DNA from: Hemerocallis citrina | Taxonomy: Eukaryota; Streptophyta; Magnoliopsida; Asparagales; Asphodelaceae | Direction: 5' to 3' | Assembly (NCBI GenBank): GCA_017893485.1 | Contig: CM030365.1 | Span: 45,688,458-45,752,457 of the forward strand | DNA length: 64,000 nt | Part shown: piece by piece, positions 1 through 12,660 of the stretch | How the letters are laid out: the number at the start of each line of letters is the position of its first letter | Position numbering within the stretch: the stretch's first letter is position 1 | Program-made: the position numbers and the translations under genes | Notes under the pieces: generated by a model | Told to the model about the DNA's origin: nothing | The model's database searches: none | Seen by the model: the letters and a program-made list of their open reading frames with translations, nothing else

Positions 1-2379
1 CAGAATAATCTGATGATGTTTGATATTTTAATAAAATCCATTTTGTGGACTGAGCCTTAAGGCAGGAACATGATCTGTTTATTGTGATGACTGAGCTTGT
101 GGGAATTCTCATAATTAATTGATACTTGATCTTATTCTGAAACTTTTACCATGATTTCCTGCATGTATCTAGACTCTACGAAAATATCATGAAATTATTT
201 GGATGAAGTTTCATGCATGTTTAAAATTAATTAATCAACAGTAGTCAAGACTGTAACTGAAGAACAGCAGGATTTTATGCATGCTTAAAACAGATAGAAC
301 TCAGTGAATACTAGGAATTTGGATATGAAACCTTTTGCATGTTACACATAATGATGTCTAGTTTTTGTGATGCAAATTTGGTGACAATTTGAAAAGTATG
401 TGATTTATGATTGATTTTTTAGCATGTACTGTGCATAACACTGTCAGAATGGACACCTTGATAAGATGGTACTATTGAGGCTCTGTAAGAGCAGAATTCG
501 AGAAAGTGTTCTACTAAGGATTTGTAGAAGATATCTATAGCTTTCCAACAAGCCTTATTTAAAGAAATTCCTGTGAGTAGATTATTAAATATGATTTTTG
601 CAAGATTAGACTGAAACCAGTTTTTGAGCTGAAGGCTCTGTTTGAGTAAGGCTTAATGTGAGGTTCTGTACACCTGAGAGTAATATCTATTTTAGGGTGA
701 TCAAATGACATAATTTGGATTGGTGATCAACTAGGAAGTTGTAGAGGACATTCACAGCTTTCCACAGAACATGGATTGGTAACATTCCGATGAGCAGGTT
801 GGATTTCATGCTATCAGCAAGGTGCAGCCAGTGTACAGGAAGTACACAGGCTGAGGCTTGTGAGGCTAATTTGAGGATTTAGATGACTGAATCTGAGGTG
901 ATGATCAATTAAAGAGTTGTAGCCTAGGTCTTTACCTTTCCAGAATTGGCTTGAACACCTAAATCTGAGTTGTATTATGGGAATTATGATCTTTTTAAGT
1001 TTCAGGCAGAACACAATTAGTTGTTTAGTCATGGTTTTGGCTAAGTGTCGAGAGAACCGTTCCCCTTGTGTACCTAAGAGTTGATAAACTCATTGTTGTT
1101 AATGATTGGTATCTTGATAGTCTTGTTTGTGTGATGCCTGTGGAGGTTGTTGTGACTCGAGTTAGTCATTAGGGTAGGTGATACCCTACGTCTATCGACC
1201 TAGATGTGAACTTTCACCGAGGCGTTGGACGTCCTAGTGGTGCCATCAAGTTGTATTTCATGCCGGTTGAGGATGAACGAAGGCCATGGTGAGGGACGAC
1301 TCCAAGCTAGGGAAAGTGGCGAGCGGGACTTGTGTCGCCGGGGACAGTAATCGATGGGCAGAGTTTTGGTAGCAATCATCATTTACCTAAATGGTTTGAG
1401 TGAGTCTTGGATTAGAGGGATGTACTAGGGGTTTGTACATTGCATTAGTACTAGCAGACCATAGTCGGGAGTTGTACTTTTCCTATCGTAGGGATCCAGA
1501 TTCGGTTCTCAGGTTTTGAGTTCACAGTCTCGTATCTCGATCTATTATTTTCCAAAGAGCCGGAGTAAGGAACGGAAGGTGTTCCTATCGGATAAAGGGA
1601 TTTGACCCTCGAAGCCGTCATGTTCCTAAGCCCATGGGTTGTTCTATATATAAATCAATGACGTCATTGGGTGCATGGCATGTACCAGAAGGTTGTTGGG
1701 TACATGGTTTCGTACGGGAAGGTTTTCACTGCTTTTTGAGTGAGGTCCGTATGCGGGTACTAAGTGGAAAACACGACCACCACTTTTAGGGACTGCAGTG
1801 CATAACTAGACCGAGTAACTGCAACCTCCTCAGACAACGTAAATTTATTGGGAACAGGTTGAGTACAAGATTAGGATGCATTGCGAGGGATTGAACCCTA
1901 CAATCCGGATAGGCAAACTCTTTGGAATATATGTAGTATGGGATGCATACGTTTCTAATGAGGTTGATTTTGGAGAAGTATGTAGTATGGGATGCATACA
2001 TTCCCAAATGAATTGCATTAGAGTAGGTGCATCATGAGCATTCTTTGGTTTGTGCATTAGATTAGGCCATGCTTGATTCTGGAACGTGTGTAGTATGGGA
2101 TGCATGTGGATCCAGAGTACCAAGTCTTGCTTGCATTAGAATAAGGCATGTAACTGGTGTATTTAGTTGTTAGATCATGGCATACACGAACACTAGGAAA
2201 TTTGGATGCACATTTCTTTTTCCATTCAAGATGGTTTGTAATTGCCAGTTTGGAGATCGCTGTTTCTTATCAGCATTGCGTCAGTCGAAGTACTAACGTT
2301 CCCCACCTTTTAGGTACCGATCCTACCTTTCTAGCAGGTGCAGAAATATTAGAGTTGCCCAGCGGAAGAACCAAGCCGA
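1..2379 (+). repeat. 3' part of a Ty3/gypsy long terminal repeat (G), truncated
   Basis: No coding potential is visible; short ORFs here are chance. The first 1 kb carries LTR phrases such as repeated 'gttgtag...agctttcca' blocks. From about 1740 the sequence aligns by eye with the 3' third of the LTRs of A, B and C: 'gaggtccg...gcgggta', then 'gggaacaggttgagtacaag', then 'gcgagggattgaaccctaca', then 'catggcatacacgaacac'. In A, B and C about 400 bp separate that last phrase from the LTR end; here the match stops after about 200 bp, where copia element E begins. The LTR is thus cut on its right by E and on its left by the window edge. Its orientation is plus, opposite to the LTR on the other side of E. 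Confidence 0.7.
1931..2105 (+). repeat. Triplicated LTR hairpin motif in G
   Basis: The motif ATGTAGTATGGGATGCAT starts at 1931 and 1980, with a third copy lacking the first base at 2089. Single copies of a variant occur at the equivalent place in the LTRs of A, B and C. The outer six bases on each side can pair across a TATGGG loop; in G the innermost pair is a G/A mismatch. Confidence 0.65.
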
Positions 2380-3522
2380 GGTTCACGAATTATACTTGCG
2401 AGGAGAAGAAGACGACAGCGACCCCAAGATCTTCTGCACGTATTCCTTCCTCAGGTTGGATGTCGTGTGGGCGACGATCTCCCAACCTTTCTTCTCCTTG
2501 GCTGACCTCTCTTTCTCTCCTTACGTGAATCACGAGTTTTGAGAAAAAATCTTATATTTCAGATTGTCAATGACGGCCAGAGAATAAAGGATATATATAA
2601 GGCTACGGCAGGGACCATGAGGAGAAATTAGGGTTAGGTCTCCTAACGAATCTGGGTATCCCGTGTTCAGCCCGAACACACAACCCAGGCCCATTAACAA
2701 TAGCTCGGTCCACTAAGGAGCTATTGTTGCACTACGTTCCTAATCCCAAATTATATTTATGGGCTCCTTTTATTATATGCTCGTTCAACTCCCCATGTTA
2801 AGATATCGAATGTCCGTCGATCAAATTAAGTTACTAACAACTATATTGATCAACATCTTTTATCCTTAAGTAGTACCACTCAACTTTATTTGTCATGTCG
2901 GATGTAATCCACCTGCAGGGTTTACATGACAATCCTTATGAGCTCCTTAAGGGGACATCATCAACCCGACGTATCGGGACATGGATTCCTTTTACAATCA
3001 ACAGCCCATCATACATACAATGCTATTACCCAATTCATAGAGGTTGTTGATCCATAATGAATCTCACTCTTTTATGAGTCAAAGTAATGCACACTGCATA
3101 TACATGTCTGTTATTATATCTGGATTAAGAGCATAAGCATCCATAATAACAGAGGTGTTTGTTCTCTTTTGTAGTCAGTACAAAGAGAACAACCTCAAGT
3201 GGTCCTGTTCAATACACACAAAGTGTACTAGTGTAAACCTATAGTCAAGACAGACTAATACCAGATTACACTACAACCTTTCCAATGGATTGTCCAAGTC
3301 CGTCTAGGTTGTGAACTATTTATATATTCCATAGGGAACTGATAATATGATCTTCTGTGTGTCACCTCACACCATATTATCAACCTTATAGAATATCAGA
3401 CACTTGCATTAATATTATAATAAACACAATATGCAAACATATGCCCATATGATTCTCATTCAAAAAAAAATAAGAAAATAAAGTTAATACAAAAGTGATG
3501 CTTTCAGTATATAACCCTAACA
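2380..3522 (-). repeat. 3' LTR of copia E, missing about 105 bp of its end
   Basis: On the minus strand it begins TGTTAGGGTT at 3522 and matches the 5' LTR without indels. The match ends at 2380 ('ggttcacgaa'). The 5' copy continues a further 105 bp to its TG/CA terminus, but here G LTR sequence begins instead. Confidence 0.88.
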
Positions 3523-3533
3523 ATCTCCCACTT
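3523..3533 (-). other. Polypurine tract of copia E
   Basis: Minus strand reads AAGTGGGAGAT directly before the TGTTAGGG start of the 3' LTR, the expected primer for plus-strand DNA synthesis. A second copy of the same 11 bases lies at about 3571-3581. Confidence 0.75.
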
Positions 3534-3584
3534 ATACTCAAAGCATTGCTTTTCAGCATATTGTTACAAATCTCCCACTTATAC

Positions 3585-6391
3585 TTAAAGCCATGCTGCT
3601 ACGCATCTGACTCCCATTCCCTCAACATGACTATCAAAAGCCTTAGCTGGTAAGCTCTTAGTGAAGGGATCAGCTAGGTTGTCTGCTGATGCTATCTTGA
3701 TCACAACAACTTTTCCTTTCTTTACGAAATCTCGTATCAGGTGGTACTTGCGCTCAATGTGTTTACTTGCCTTATGGGCTCGTGGTTCCTTCGAATTTGC
3801 AACTGCACCACTATTATCACAATAAAGTGTAATAGTCTTAGGCAAATTAGGTACCACATCCAAGTCCAATAGGAAGTTTCTGAGCCAAATCGCTTCTTTG
3901 GCTGCCTCAGAGGCTGCCACATACTCGGCTTCAATGGTAGAATCAGCAATACATTTTTACTTGATACTCCTCCATATAGTGGCTCCACCTCCCAAAGTAA
4001 ATACATAACCTGAGGTTGATTTCCTGGAATCCCTATCTGACTGAAAATCTGAGTCTGTATACCCCAAGGCAACTAAACTATCTGCCTGGTAAACTAGCAT
4101 GTAATCTTCAGTCCTTTTCAGGTACTTCAAAATATGCTTTACGGCAGTCCAGTGCTCTTGTCCTGGGTTAGACTGATATCTGCTAACCATGCCAACGGCA
4201 AAGCAGATATCTGGTCTCGTACATAGCATTGCATACATTAAGCTTCCTACTGCTGAAGCATAAGGAACTGCTTTCATGTTCTCTATCTCTTTAGGTGTCC
4301 TCGGACACTGCTCCTTTGATAGAGCAATTCTATGCCTAAAAGGTAATAAACCTTTCTTAGAATTTTGTATGCTAAAACGAGTTAGTATAGTATCGATATA
4401 GGAAGCTTGGGACAAGCCCAACATCCTTTTCTTGCGATCTCGTAGAACTTTGATCCCAAGGATGTGACCTACTTCTCCCAAGTCCTTCATATCAAACTGT
4501 TTGGATAACCATACCCTTACGTTAGATAATACCTTCACATTGTTTTCAATGAGCAAGATGTCATCCACGTAAAGTACTAGGAATACCACTACGTTTCCGT
4601 CACACTTTTTGTATACACACGATTCATCTTGACATTGATCAAATCCATAGGATTTTATCACCTGATCAAAACATATGTTCCAAGATCTGGAAGCTTGCTT
4701 AAGTCCATAAATGGACTTCTTGAGCTTACAAATAAGATGCTCTTGGCCCTTTTCAATGAACCCGTCTGGTTGCTGCATATAGATGTCTTCCTCAAGACTT
4801 CCATTAAGGAAAGCTGTCTTGACATCCATTTGCCAAATCTCATAATCAAGATGAGCTGCAATAGATAAAAGAATCCGGATAGACTTAAGCATGGCTACTG
4901 GCGAAAAGGTTTCCTCATAATCAATACCCTCTTTTTGAGTAAAACCTTTTGCAACAAGTCGAGCTTTAAAGGTTTCAACCTTACCGTCTGATCCTCTTTT
5001 TCTCTTATAGACCCACTTACATCCAATGGCTTTTACACCAATAGGTGGTTCTACAAGCTCCCAGACTTGATTAGAATCCATAGATTCTATTTCAGATATC
5101 ATTGCTTTTTGCCAAGACTCTGCATCTTTATCTTGGAGTGCTTCATTATAGGTACAGGGATCATAATCTTGTTCCTCAGGGACAAAGTCTGACGACTCTT
5201 CCAAGAACATATATCTATCAGGTTGTATCACAACCCTCCCACTACGACGAAGCACTATCGGTTGTGGTGCAACATTTGTGACACGTTGTGCAGTTACTGG
5301 TGGTACATCCTGTTGTACTGTTGGTACTGAAGTATTTGGTGTCTCACCTCTCAGTTCTTCTAGAACAGCTCTACTTATGGGTTTATGGTTCATTACATAG
5401 TCTTCCTCTAAGAATCGAGCATTAGTGCTAACAATGACCTTATGATCCTTAGGACTATAAAATAAACCACCTTTCGTTCCTCTTGGATAGCCTACAAACA
5501 AGCATACTTCTGTACGAGATTCCAACTTATCGGCTTTCCCATTCAGCACGTGTGCTGGACTACCCCAAATCCGAACATGTTTCAGACTAGGCTTACGCCC
5601 AGTCCACAGTTCTGTGGGAGTAATTGGTACTGACTTAGAAGGAACCAAGTTCAAAATATAAGCTGCAGTTTCTAAGGCATATCCCCAAAACGAATCTGGT
5701 AAATCTGAATAACTCATCATTGATCTAACCATCTCCATAAGAGTCTTATTCCTTCTTTCTGCTACACCATTCTGTTGGGGTGTTCCAGGTGCTGATAATT
5801 GGGATGTAATCCCAGCCTCTGACAAATAGTCCCTAAACTCCCCAAAGAGATACTCGCCACCACGATCTGAACGTAATGACTTGATACATTTTCCATGACG
5901 TTTCTCCGTTTCTGCCTTGTACTCTTTGAATTTCTCAAAGCACTCAGACTTACGGCGCATCAAATAAATGTATCTATATCTTGAATAATCGTCAGTAAAT
6001 GAGACAAAATATTCAAAGTCACCTCTAGCCTGGACAGTCATGGGCCCACACAAATCAGAATGAACCAATTCCAACACATCTTTGGACCTATACCCCTTTG
6101 CCTTGAAAGGCCTTTTGGTCATTTTACCTACCAAGCAGGATTCACAGACTGGTAGTGCCTCTACTTCCAATGAACTCAAAGGTCCATCTTTAACCAGTCT
6201 TTGAATCCTTCTTAGGTTAACATGCCCCAATCGCAAGTGCCAAAGATATGTTTGGTTCATACAAGAAGGTTCTTTTCTCTTATTTATGTTAGAAGACATA
6301 TTATTCATTTCCATAAGTTGCATCGTGGGCGAAATAGGATTAATGACATAAAGATTATCAACCAATGCACCAGAACAGATAAAATGCTTAT
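3585..6391 (-). pseudogene. Copia pol: integrase, reverse transcriptase, RNase H (interrupted)
   Basis: The reading frame encodes the pre-integrase zinc region (LWHLRLGH...CESC), an integrase core with HSDLCGP, TDDYSRY and the NGVAERRN block, then the copia-type RT with [11 protein letters not shown] and the catalytic YVDD (4560-4571), then RNase H with the EAEY and IERKYH blocks and a natural end at 3585. An in-frame TAA at 3957-3959 splits RNase H near its start, most simply a Gln codon changed by C to T. At the other end a one-base frameshift in a run of A (about 6390-6396) separates this segment from gag-protease. The enzymes would copy the RNA and insert the cDNA; this copy cannot make them as one protein. 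Confidence 0.9.
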
Positions 6392-7561
6392 TTTTCTAAT
6401 AACAATATTGTCATTAAAATAAACTGAATATCCATCCTTAACTAGCATGGAAACATAAATTAAATTCCTTCTAGGTGAAGGTGCATAAAGACAATCTCTC
6501 AATGTCAAAGACTTATTTCTACCAAAAGATAAAATAACATCTCCTATTGCAACGGCCGCTACTCTTGTAGCGTCACCCATAAACAAGCATATCTCTCCAT
6601 CACTGAGCCGTCTGGTTTCCTGGAACCCCTGCAATGTATTGCAGACATGATTAGTGGCTCCTGTATCTACACACCAGGTGCCAGTAGATAGCACCACTAA
6701 ACATGTTTCAACAACTAGTAAATGAGATATACCTTCTTTGTTCTTTTGTTTGAGAAGTGGACAGTCAGTCTTCCAATGTCCTGACCCTTTGCACTTGAAA
6801 CACTTGCCTTTCGGCTTTTTCACAGCGCCTTGAGGTCCCATGCCCTTCTTTGCTGAGTTTACTTGTTTCTGAACTTTCTTCTTCTTACCACCTTTCGGCT
6901 TAGAAGTAGAGTCCTTTTCAGTCACATAAACATGGGCATTCTGCTTGAAGAGAGCTTCAGCATCCTTTAGTTCTTTTGCAAGTTCTGCCAAAGTATACAA
7001 CCTTTTGTTCATGTTGTAATTAAGGCAAAACGAGTCAAAACTTTTAGGCAGAGTCCCGAGAATGATATCGACCTGGGTTTCCCCATCGATTTCAGCACCA
7101 AGGATCTCCATCTCATTTAGATGACCCATCATCTTGAGAACATGATCCCTTACTGGTGTCCCCTCAGCCATAGATGCATTCATCAAACTCTTCATAGCAA
7201 ATTACCTAGCTGCTCTACTCTGATGTCCGAAGAGTTCCTTAAGGTTGTACATCATATCATAAGCTGTGGGCATGGCCTGATGCTGATGCTGTAGTACATT
7301 TGACATAGATGCCAAAATGTAACACCGCGCCATCTCATCTGCCTTATTCCACTTCTTATAAGCCTCTTTGGCCTCTTCATCAGAGTTAGCATCAGGCTTA
7401 GGTGGGCATACTTCACTGAGTACAAATTTGTACTCTTCAGCAGTCAAGACAATATCCAAGTTACGTTTCCAGTCAATATAATTAGGTCCAGTAAGTTTGT
7501 TTTCTTTAAGAATCACCATAAGTGGACTGAAAGAACCCATTTTTGAAATCCTGAGAATCAC
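6392..7561 (-). pseudogene. Copia gag and protease (interrupted)
   Basis: The segment starts at ATG 7561 and contains a copia capsid-type region (LTGPNYIDWKRNLD near the start), a CCHC zinc knuckle (CFKCKGSGHWKTDC) after lysine-rich sequence, and the aspartic protease active site WCVDTGATNH. An in-frame TAA at 7202-7204 cuts gag after about 119 codons; reading resumes in the same frame, so a single nonsense change explains it. The frame is then lost near 6392, just after the protease, so integrase is out of frame. Gag would form the particle and the knuckle would bind element RNA. Confidence 0.88.
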
Positions 7562-8825
7562 ATAAAAAAAATTATGTAGGGCAAAACTTTTTGAATTAAT
7601 TAAATATTGATTCCCTCAAAACAATAAAAATAATTCACCAACACCTTAATCACCATGAATTTAGCATGCCACGATAGTGTGGACATATACAAATTCAATA
7701 TTTGTTCAAGTAGGTTTTTCCTATTAATTTTACTATCATGTCAACACAACTTTATGACAAATAAAATTAATCTGTTGGTCTTGCTCTGGTCCTACAAATA
7801 ATAGCAGTGACTCCGATGGGAAGGATACCATTATTTGTATCTAAGTGTATACCATTGCTTAATACTAAGTCCATTATCTTGTATTGAGTTCCTTCAGATG
7901 GAGAAGTGAACACATACTAGGTAACTTTCTACAATTATCCCTAAGGAAGTTTGTACTGGTGATCCATAATTATACTCATCCGATATGGAGGAAAGCACTA
8001 AAGCCAACATGCAAGTGCAATTATATCACCTACAAACCAGCAATGGAGACTGTGGGATTCATGTTAAATGAATTCCCTCTCCCACTTAGTTATTTAACAA
8101 TGAGGGTTTTTCTACTAGTTAATTTATGTCCATGTTGTCCATTATTAATGTGATCCTAGTTTTTCAAAAAAAAACATCACAAAATAATAAGCATGCATAA
8201 TCAGAATAAGCAATAATGGCAATAAATTTGAAAATAAATATCCAACTATTATGGCCATCTTTCCTGATTCTTCCCCGACTGTGCGAATCCCAAATCTGAC
8301 CCTGCGCGGAGCTATCCAATAAATATTATTATTATTTTTTTTTTTTAGGTTTGGCTGCCGATTTCTTCATCGAAAACCATCTGTCGATCTCCGGACTGCC
8401 TAAAAACAGTATCTCCTCCGGCGTCAGAAACAGCCACCACCGCCATCACGATCGATCAAAAAAAAATTAAAATTACATCAATCCTATGCCTCCCGAAGGA
8501 GTTCATACATAATCTAGATTGAAAAATTAAAATTACATCAATCCTATGCCTCCCGAAGGAGTTCACACATAATCTAGATTGAAAAATTAAAAATATAAGC
8601 ACGATCAACCCTCGTGATATTAATTACATCCACAAAAGAACAACAACACAATAATTACATCCACAAAACAACAACAACACAAACAAAACATGCATTGGAC
8701 CATAATAGTTGGATCTAAGATGCCTGCAAAACCGAGTTAGAACAGATCTACATCTACCGACTATCATACAACACAAGTTTTATTGGACAACATGGATGTA
8801 ACAATCAATACACAGATCCAATACC
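7562..8825 (-). other. Leader between primer site and gag of copia E
   Basis: No convincing ORF. The region is AT-rich with a T run near 8335-8346 and CAACAACACA-type simple sequence near 8638-8690. It contains the 60-bp tandem duplication listed separately. It is the 5' untranslated leader on the minus strand. Confidence 0.6.
8461..8580. repeat. 60-bp tandem duplication
   Basis: Units 8461-8520 and 8521-8580 differ at only a couple of positions; both contain 'atcctatgcctcccgaagga'. The start of a third unit follows at 8581. It lies in the copia leader. Confidence 0.9.
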
Positions 8826-8838
8826 GGCTCTGATACCA
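8826..8838 (-). other. Primer binding site of copia E
   Basis: Minus strand TGGTATCAGAGCC, the sequence plant LTR elements use to pair with the 3' end of initiator-Met tRNA. It sits two bases from the TG/CA end of the 5' LTR at 8841. Confidence 0.88.
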
Positions 8839-8840
8839 AT

Positions 8841-10088
8841 TGATGGAACTGAGATGATTCCCAGGACTACGGATTGGTGTGCGTATCGATTGTTAAAAAT
8901 TTAACAGATTAAATATGTGATCTAACCCTATATAGCGGAATCTAGGGTTCACGAATTATACCTGTGATGAGAAGAAGACGACAGCGACCCCAAGATCTTC
9001 TGCACGTATTCCTTCCTCAGGTTGGACGTCGTGTGGGCGACGATCTCCCAACCTTTCTTCTCCTTGGCTGACCTCTCTTTCTCTCCTTACGTGAATCACG
9101 AGTTTTGAGAAAAAATCTTATATTTCAGATTGTCAATGACGGCCAGAGAATAGAGGATATATATAAGGCTACGGCAGGGACCATGAAGAGAAATTAGGGT
9201 TAGGTCTCCTAACGAATCTGGGTATCCCGTGTTCAGCCCGAACACACAACCCAGGCCCATTAACAATAGCTCGGTCCACTAAGGAGCTATTGTTGCACTA
9301 CGTTCCTAATCGCAAATTATATTTATGGGCTCCTTTTATTATATGCTCGTTCAACTCCCCATGTTAAGATATCGAATGTCCGTCGATCAAATTAAGTTAC
9401 TAACAACTATATTGATCAACATCTTTTATCCTTAAGTAGTACCACTCAACTTTATTTGTCATGTCGGATGTAATCCACCTGCAGGGTTTACATGACAATC
9501 CTTATGAGCTCCTTAAGGGGACATCATCAACCCGACGTATCGGGACATGGATTCCTTTTACAATCAACAGCCCATCATACATACAATGCTATTACCCAAT
9601 TCATAGAGGTTGTTGATCCATAATGAATCTCACTCTTTTATGAGTCAAAGTAATGCACACTGCATATACATGTCTGTTATTATATCTGGATTAAGAGCAT
9701 AAGCATCCATAATAACAGAGGTGTTTGTTCTCTTTTGTAGTCAGTACAAAGAGAACAACCTCAAGTGGTCCTGTTCAATACACACAAAGTGTACTAGTGT
9801 AAACCTATAGTCAAGACAGACTAATACCAGATTACACTACAACCTTTCCAATGGATTGTCCAAGTCCGTCTAGGTTGTGAACTATTTATATATTCCATAG
9901 GGAACTGATAATATGATCTTCTGTGTGTCACCTCACACCATATTATCAACCTTATAGAATATCAGACACTTGCATTAATATTATAATAAACACAATATGC
10001 AAACATATGCCCATATGATTCTCATTCAAAAAAAAATAAGGAAATAAAGTTAATACAAAAGTGATGCTTTCAGTATATAACCCTAACA
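8841..10088 (-). repeat. 5' LTR of copia E, complete
   Basis: 1248 bp, beginning TGTTAGGG on the minus strand at 10088 and ending in CA at 8841 beside the primer site. The part from 8946 to 10088 is nearly identical to the 3' LTR. Confidence 0.87.
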
Positions 10089-10159
10089 CTTACATGGTTG
10101 CTACAACAAATAGTTTCGCTTTAGATTTCATAGTGGACCATAGAGGGCAGTGTACTCAG

Positions 10160-10345
10160 AGACAAGCTCCAAGTAAACAAGTATCAAGCTCCAAGTAACC
10201 AGATAAACAAGCTCCAAATAACCCAAATAACAAGCTCCAAACAAGCTCCACATAACCAAGTAAACAAGCTCCCAACAAGCTCCAAATACGTAAAATATAT
10301 CAAACTCTGTGTCAAGTGTGCAAGGGCAAGTAATCATGTGTCAAG
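10160..10345. repeat. Irregular CAAGCTCC(A)AAxTAA short repeats
   Basis: The octamer CAAGCTCC or CAAGCTCA-like variants recur about ten times with spacings of roughly 12-25 bp, mixed with 'aagtaa' and 'aaataa'. It lies in LTR F next to the break made by E. Confidence 0.7.
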
Positions 10346-11828
10346 CTCCAAATATCACGTAGGATCAATAGATCCCCTTCTGAGTACACGTTTCTGAATT
10401 ATCCACTATTAGATCTTTCCCTTAAACCCCGGCTTGATTATTTATTATTAATATCAAACAAGCATGTCGGTATGCAAAATATATCAAGAATAACATGGCA
10501 TGATCATGTAACAAGTTCAAGTTGCAAGGTAAACATGTATGGGTACAAGATAACTCATAAAGGAATAAAATAATCATGTCTCTAGTTCATGACAGCACGA
10601 CCATATTGTAGTAAAACAGTGATTCCCAGTGTTACAAATATACAAACCTGAATCCGTCAAGACGTCTAGAAAATAGACTCCCAACCGAATCCAGCAGATA
10701 CAAATAAGTCATATAGTAATTCTCAAAATCATAACTCAAAACTAATTTGAATCTAGAAAACACGTTCAGGCAGAAATCAGTAAAAGCAATTCTCAGTCGG
10801 GAAAACAGTATCAAAGCTCAATAAATAAATCCAAGAAAAATTCTGGGGTATTTCTCTATATGTCCAGTATCTAAATATAAAGTTTCATAATTTTCCAGTA
10901 AAATTAAACCAGTCATCAAAAATCAGAAAACATCGAGAAACGATAGTTTGGCAAATCTGGAATTCCCAACACTGTTGTATGAAAACTATAATATCTCGCA
11001 ACCAGTAAAAGGAAATCCAAATCCGCCAAAGGGAGATGAAAATAGATAGAATAAGCTAACTTTTATATTTCACAAATATTTTCCTTACAGTAAAAGGAAT
11101 TAGGGTGAAAATACGATTCTTTACAGAACAGCGAGCAAAATATAGCAAGTATAGTTTTCATAAACGAGCATGAAACGGCATATAAAACTCATCAATAAAA
11201 TCCACCAAAATTCTAGGTAATCCCTAAGTAGATATAAGAAAACTGACCAAAGTTTCAGATCAAAATAATATGTGTAGCACCAGTATCAAAATAATTTAAT
11301 CATCAAAATCGTCAAGAAACAAAATTTGGAAACGAATTACACCTCTGTTGTAAAATAGCAATATCTCACACATACGAAAACGAAATCGAGAAAGGTCAGA
11401 AGGGTTGGGAAGAAGACAAATTTCTCTACAAATCGTGTTTTATACTGAAATTAAGATTCAGAACTTAATATGGTCTAAATTACTGATCAAGACAGATTAT
11501 CGGCAAAATACAGAATTTCCTCAAAAACCAAAATCAATATAGATTCAACGAAACTTGATCCAAACACAACCAAACATGAAATCGAGTCTACCAAGTGTCC
11601 AAACAACATGAAATAGGGTATACAACATGTCCACAACAAGTACCTCACATGGATCTCATAAGCACACGAGTTCTCATAATTGTTTCACATTAACATCATA
11701 TCAAGAACTGGTCAAATCACTATAGAGATAATATCAACAAGGAGTTTCACACACGAATTGTCTCTAGAACCCAACTACACTACAAGCAGTATTTTTGACT
11801 TGTATCATATAAAAAAATTTGAGTACAA

Positions 11829-11840
11829 ATTACTTGCCTT
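11829..11840 (-). promoter_or_regulatory. Candidate GC-type splice donor in LTR F leader
   Basis: Minus strand reads AAGGCAAGTA, the exact AG|GCAAGT consensus of plant GC-AG introns, about 255 bp downstream of the TATA-like box. The same site is kept in D1. No acceptor for F is in the window, so this is inference. Confidence 0.35.
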
Positions 11841-12090
11841 AACCGAAGATGAAAACGAAGAACACCCAGAAAACGGGAACGGATCCCGGCAACGAACAAA
11901 ACCCACGAACGAAAATCCACGATCCAAAGCAAATCACGAATCACACACACACTAACTCACGATCGAATAACCACGCACACACACTCAACCCCGAGAGTAC
12001 GAGGAAGAGAGGGAGAACCGAGGGAAAATTTCTTTCTTTCTTTTTTCTTTTCTGGTGGCGGCTAGGAGTATGCACTGCATGGGAATAGGT

Positions 12091-12101
12091 AATTATATAT
12101 G
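12091..12101 (-). promoter_or_regulatory. TATA-like box of LTR F
   Basis: Minus strand reads CATATATAATT, followed by a C/T-rich leader as in the other LTRs here. Confidence 0.5.
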
Positions 12102-12576
12102 AGGAGAGATTAGGGTTTGGGTACAGGGGGAGCATCTCAACATGTGGCAATCGGGTGGCTTGTATGCACGGGTTGTTGTATGCACGGGTTGGGGGGGCAT
12201 GTAAAAGGTTTCGGTAGGTATAAACAGGTATGAATTTAGGTGGGGTATGAATTAGGAAAGTAATAGGGATTTATATTAGGTTAAATAAATGGGTATAAGT
12301 TGTATGGATTCTGGGGAAAAACTAATACATCATGGCTTTTGGTAATAGGATCTGAGGTGGGTGGAATAATATTAGGTGGGTTTTGGAATTAATGGGTAAT
12401 TGGGTTTAAGTGAATGGGTATGGGTTTAAATGGGTTCAATAAGAAAAATACAATAACTAATAAAATATAATTTTTTATAAAATAATATAATTTGCATTAA
12501 AGTATAGAGTCTATTTAAAATAAGTACAAATATAATTAATACATAAAATGGATTTTTAATACACATTCAAAAACAA

Positions 12577-12660
12577 AAATAATAACAATAATAGTAATAG
12601 GCTATGATAAAAATAATAATAGTATTACTAATAACAGTAATAGTAATAATAATAGAGATC
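12577..12660. repeat. AATAGTAATA-type simple sequence
   Basis: Imperfect ATA/GTA trinucleotide stretch ('aataataacaataatagtaatagg...') in AT-rich LTR F. Confidence 0.7.

Larger units (their letters stand above)
2380..10088 (-). mobile_element. Ty1/copia LTR retrotransposon E, nearly complete but disabled
   Basis: Two direct repeats (2380-3522 and 8946-10088, both 1143 bp, collinear, about ten differences noticed) flank a minus-strand copia polyprotein. A primer site (8826-8838) and a purine tract (3523-3533) sit at the proper places. Domain order gag, protease, integrase, RT, RNase H is diagnostic for Ty1/copia; the lineage within copia is not resolved. The 5' LTR extends a further 105 bp to 8841, next to the primer site, whereas the 3' LTR lacks that end. 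No target-site duplication is found, and the two flanks are LTRs in opposite orientation. The nearly identical LTRs suggest recent insertion, yet the coding region has two nonsense codons and a frameshift. Confidence 0.9.

Noticed and set aside
2157..2528. 123-codon plus-strand ORF
   Set aside because: It runs from LTR G into copia LTR E, has no domain and spans a rearrangement junction.
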